Positions 61,674 to 64,000 of a DNA stretch of 64,000 bases are shown one piece after another. The notes beneath the pieces are model-generated. The model was not told the DNA's origin. It ran no database searches and worked only from the letters and a program-made list of their open reading frames with translations. Numbering within the stretch: the stretch's first letter is position 1; each line of letters starts with the position of its first letter. The translations under genes were made by a program, and so were the position numbers. The DNA comes from Lacrimispora saccharolytica (GTDB lineage Bacteria > Bacillota > Clostridia > Lachnospirales > Lachnospiraceae). The stretch spans positions 1-64,000 of the forward strand of contig JADYUL010000003.1 of the NCBI GenBank assembly GCA_021531795.1, in the 5' to 3' direction.

Positions 61674-62705
61674 ATGGAACTGACAGAACGTAAGATGATA
61701 ATCTTACAGGCGATCGTTAGGAATTATTTGGAGACAGGAGAGCCTGTAGGAAGCAGAACAATTTCAAAATATACAGACTTAAACCTGAGTTCAGCTACCA
61801 TACGTAACGAGATGGCAGACCTTGAGGAGATGGGATACATCATTCAGCCACACACCTCAGCCGGACGTATTCCTTCGGATCTGGGATACAGAGTATATGT
61901 AGACGAGATGATGAAGGAGAAGGAAAGAGAGGTTGAGGAGCTTAAGAGTGAGCTCATCGAGAAGGAGGAGAGGCTGGATAACCTGCTTAAGCAGACAGCC
62001 AAGCTTCTTGCGGTCAATACCAATTATGCCAGCATGGTATCAGCTCCAAGCATCCACAGGAACAAACTTAAGCTTATTCAGCTTAGCAAGGTTAATTCTT
62101 CTCAGCTGCTGGTGGTTGTGGTCGTTGAAGGTAATGTAATAAAGAACAGCATCATCAACACCAAGGAAGATATAAGCGAAGAGACAATACTTAAGTTAAA
62201 CATTCTTCTGAACACCAATCTTAACGGTTTGGCAATAGAGGAGATAAACTTAGCACTTATAGCAGGGATCAAGCAAAAGGCAGGTATACACTCTGATATA
62301 GTCAGTGAGGTTGTGGATTCGATAGCGGAAGCCATTCACAGCGAGGATGACCTACAGATATATACCTCCGGTGCCAACAACATCTTCAAGTATCCTGAGC
62401 TTACGGAGAATAACAAGGCAAGTGAACTTATTGAGACCTTTGAAGAGAAGGGTGCTCTTGGCGAACTGGTGATACGTACACTGAGTGAAGAGGAGAACAC
62501 CGGTATTCAGGTCTATATAGGCAATGAGAACCCGGTAGAAAGCATGAAGGATTGCAGTATTGTTACGGCGACCTACGACCTGGGAGACGGAATGAAGGGA
62601 ACGATAGGAATCATCGGACCTAAGAGAATGGATTACGATAAAGTAGTCGATAACCTTAAGGGTGTGATGAAGCAGCTCGATTCAATATATAAGAAGGACG
62701 AATAG
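61674..62705 (+). CDS. hrcA: Heat-inducible transcription repressor HrcA
   Basis: A 343-residue repressor that binds CIRCE. The winged-helix N-terminal domain carries LETGEPVGSRTISKYTDLNLSSATIRNEMADLEEMGYI (61726-61839), followed by a GAF-like domain and the C-terminal YDLGDGMKGTIGIIGPKRMDYDKVV. GroE normally stabilises HrcA, and heat titrates GroE away. No good ribosome-binding site is seen before the ATG, so translation may be weak, which suits a repressor. Confidence 0.97.
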   Translation: MELTERKMIILQAIVRNYLETGEPVGSRTISKYTDLNLSSATIRNEMADLEEMGYIIQPHTSAGRIPSDLGYRVYVDEMMKEKEREVEELKSELIEKEERLDNLLKQTAKLLAVNTNYASMVSAPSIHRNKLKLIQLSKVNSSQLLVVVVVEGNVIKNSIINTKEDISEETILKLNILLNTNLNGLAIEEINLALIAGIKQKAGIHSDIVSEVVDSIAEAIHSEDDLQIYTSGANNIFKYPELTENNKASELIETFEEKGALGELVIRTLSEEENTGIQVYIGNENPVESMKDCSIVTATYDLGDGMKGTIGIIGPKRMDYDKVVDNLKGVMKQLDSIYKKDE

Positions 62706-62722
62706 ACAGAAAGGAATAAGAT

Positions 62723-63379
62723 ATGGCAGAGAATACAGAGGAAATCCTCGATGAGGATAAGATGAACAATCCGGGAAAGGATGATGAGGTCGAAGCCGAC
62801 AATACCGCTGATACAACAGAGGTTAACGAAGCAGAGACAGATGCAGATGCTTCCGTTTCGGATGCACCTTCAGAGGAAGCAGCCGATACCGACGCTAAGG
62901 ATGAGAAGTGTAGCTGTAAGAAGGGCAGGAAGGACAAGAAGCTTGATGCCCTCGAGAGCAAGAATGCTGAGCTTGAAGACAGAGTTAAGCGTCAGATGGC
63001 TGAGTTTGAGAACTTCAGAAAGAGAACAGAGAAAGAGAAGTCTACCATGTTCGATATGGGAGCCAGAAGCGTTATCGAGAAGCTCCTTCCGGTTGTAGAC
63101 AACTTCGAAAGAGGACTTGCATCCATCACAGAGGAGCAGAGAGGCCCCGTATATGATGGTATGAACATGATATACAAGCAGCTGATGGATGAACTCGATA
63201 AAATGGATGTTAAGCCTATTGAGGCACTGGGACAGCCCTTCGACCCCAACCTCCACAACGCGGTAATGCAGGTTGAGAGTGAGGAGTTTGAGTCAGGCGT
63301 TGTAGCTCAGGAGCTTCAGAAGGGCTACACACATCATGGCAGTGTAGTAAGACACAGTATGGTTTCGGTTGTAAAATAG
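62723..63379 (+). CDS. grpE: Nucleotide exchange factor GrpE
   Basis: A 218-residue co-chaperone. A long acidic, disordered N-terminal region (about 1-65, then a CSCKKGRKDKK patch) precedes the coiled-coil (about 75-130, MAEFENFRKRTEKEK) and the beta domain with DVKPIEALGQPFDPNLHNAVMQVE and GSVVRHSMVSV. It releases ADP from DnaK. It lies between hrcA and dnaK in the usual order. AAAGGA precedes the ATG. Confidence 0.97.
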   Translation: MAENTEEILDEDKMNNPGKDDEVEADNTADTTEVNEAETDADASVSDAPSEEAADTDAKDEKCSCKKGRKDKKLDALESKNAELEDRVKRQMAEFENFRKRTEKEKSTMFDMGARSVIEKLLPVVDNFERGLASITEEQRGPVYDGMNMIYKQLMDELDKMDVKPIEALGQPFDPNLHNAVMQVESEEFESGVVAQELQKGYTHHGSVVRHSMVSVVK

Positions 63380-63423
63380 CGAAGAACTGAGTCGTGAGTA
63401 ATTTTTCAATTAATGGATAATAA

Positions 63424-64000
<577 letters not shown>

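Overview
The window looks like a chromosomal segment of an anaerobic Firmicute, most likely a Lachnospiraceae (Clostridia). This is inferred from gene content: type III glutamine synthetase, pyruvate formate-lyase with its activase, the ireB-ruvX-DUF1292-RNase J block, an XpaC/TelA pair, DUF6465, DUF3048 and YjfB proteins, MecA, HrcA with a CIRCE operator, strong AGGAGG ribosome-binding sites and moderate GC. The genus cannot be fixed from sequence alone. I saw no CRISPR array, prophage, insertion sequence or plasmid gene.

Layout. 1-450: the last bases of a 23S rRNA, then tRNA-Asn, tRNA-Glu, tRNA-Cys and a terminator, with no 5S gene between. 491-6935: an acyltransferase, then a signalling cluster of a CHASE2-adenylate cyclase, a TIM-barrel protein, a GAF/HD-GYP phosphodiesterase and a FecR-domain protein. 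6951-12124: rpsF-ssb-rpsR, then gdpP-rplI-dnaB. 12131-16349: mainly minus-strand fermentation genes, namely a ferredoxin, pflA and a pyruvate formate-lyase split into a large body that lacks the glycyl-radical segment, a radical-less small relative, and a free glycyl-radical subunit. 16363-18030: mecA, a candidate small RNA with its own promoter and terminator, and an AT-rich gap. 18036-23961: GH18 hydrolase, prmA, rsmE, cysteine desulfurase and thiI, the last preceded by a structured palindromic element. 24078-34563: a histidine-less HPr-like protein, mtaB, ireB-ruvX-DUF1292-RNase J-truncated MltG-trmR-trhP, glnN, an MFS transporter and tRNA-Gln. 34605-41830: AraC regulator, DUF1846, ftsH, xpaC-telA. 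41897-54171: an envelope and lipid block (MBOAT, SGNH, MurD, DUF6044, thioesterase, CvfB, CPBP protease, flippase, DUF3048 lipoprotein, CobS-like protein), including a second copy of the palindromic element. 54216-60938: a complete Liv-type ABC transporter (livKHMGF) followed by a kinase-like protein and an aminotransferase. 60991-64000: DUF6465, then hrcA-grpE-dnaK, with dnaK cut by the window end.

The genes point to a fermentative anaerobe that makes acetyl-CoA and formate from pyruvate with a radical enzyme, assimilates ammonia with GS-III, probably imports branched-chain amino acids, and modifies tRNA at several positions (s4U by desulfurase/ThiI, ms2t6A by MtaB, wobble uridine by TrhP/TrmR). 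It also appears to use c-di-AMP (GdpP), possibly c-di-GMP (HD-GYP) and possibly cAMP (CHASE2 cyclase). Main points for a second look: the three-part pyruvate formate-lyase locus, the two-copy palindromic element with differing but paired outer stems, the orphan small RNA, and the cyclase/HD-GYP/FecR cluster.
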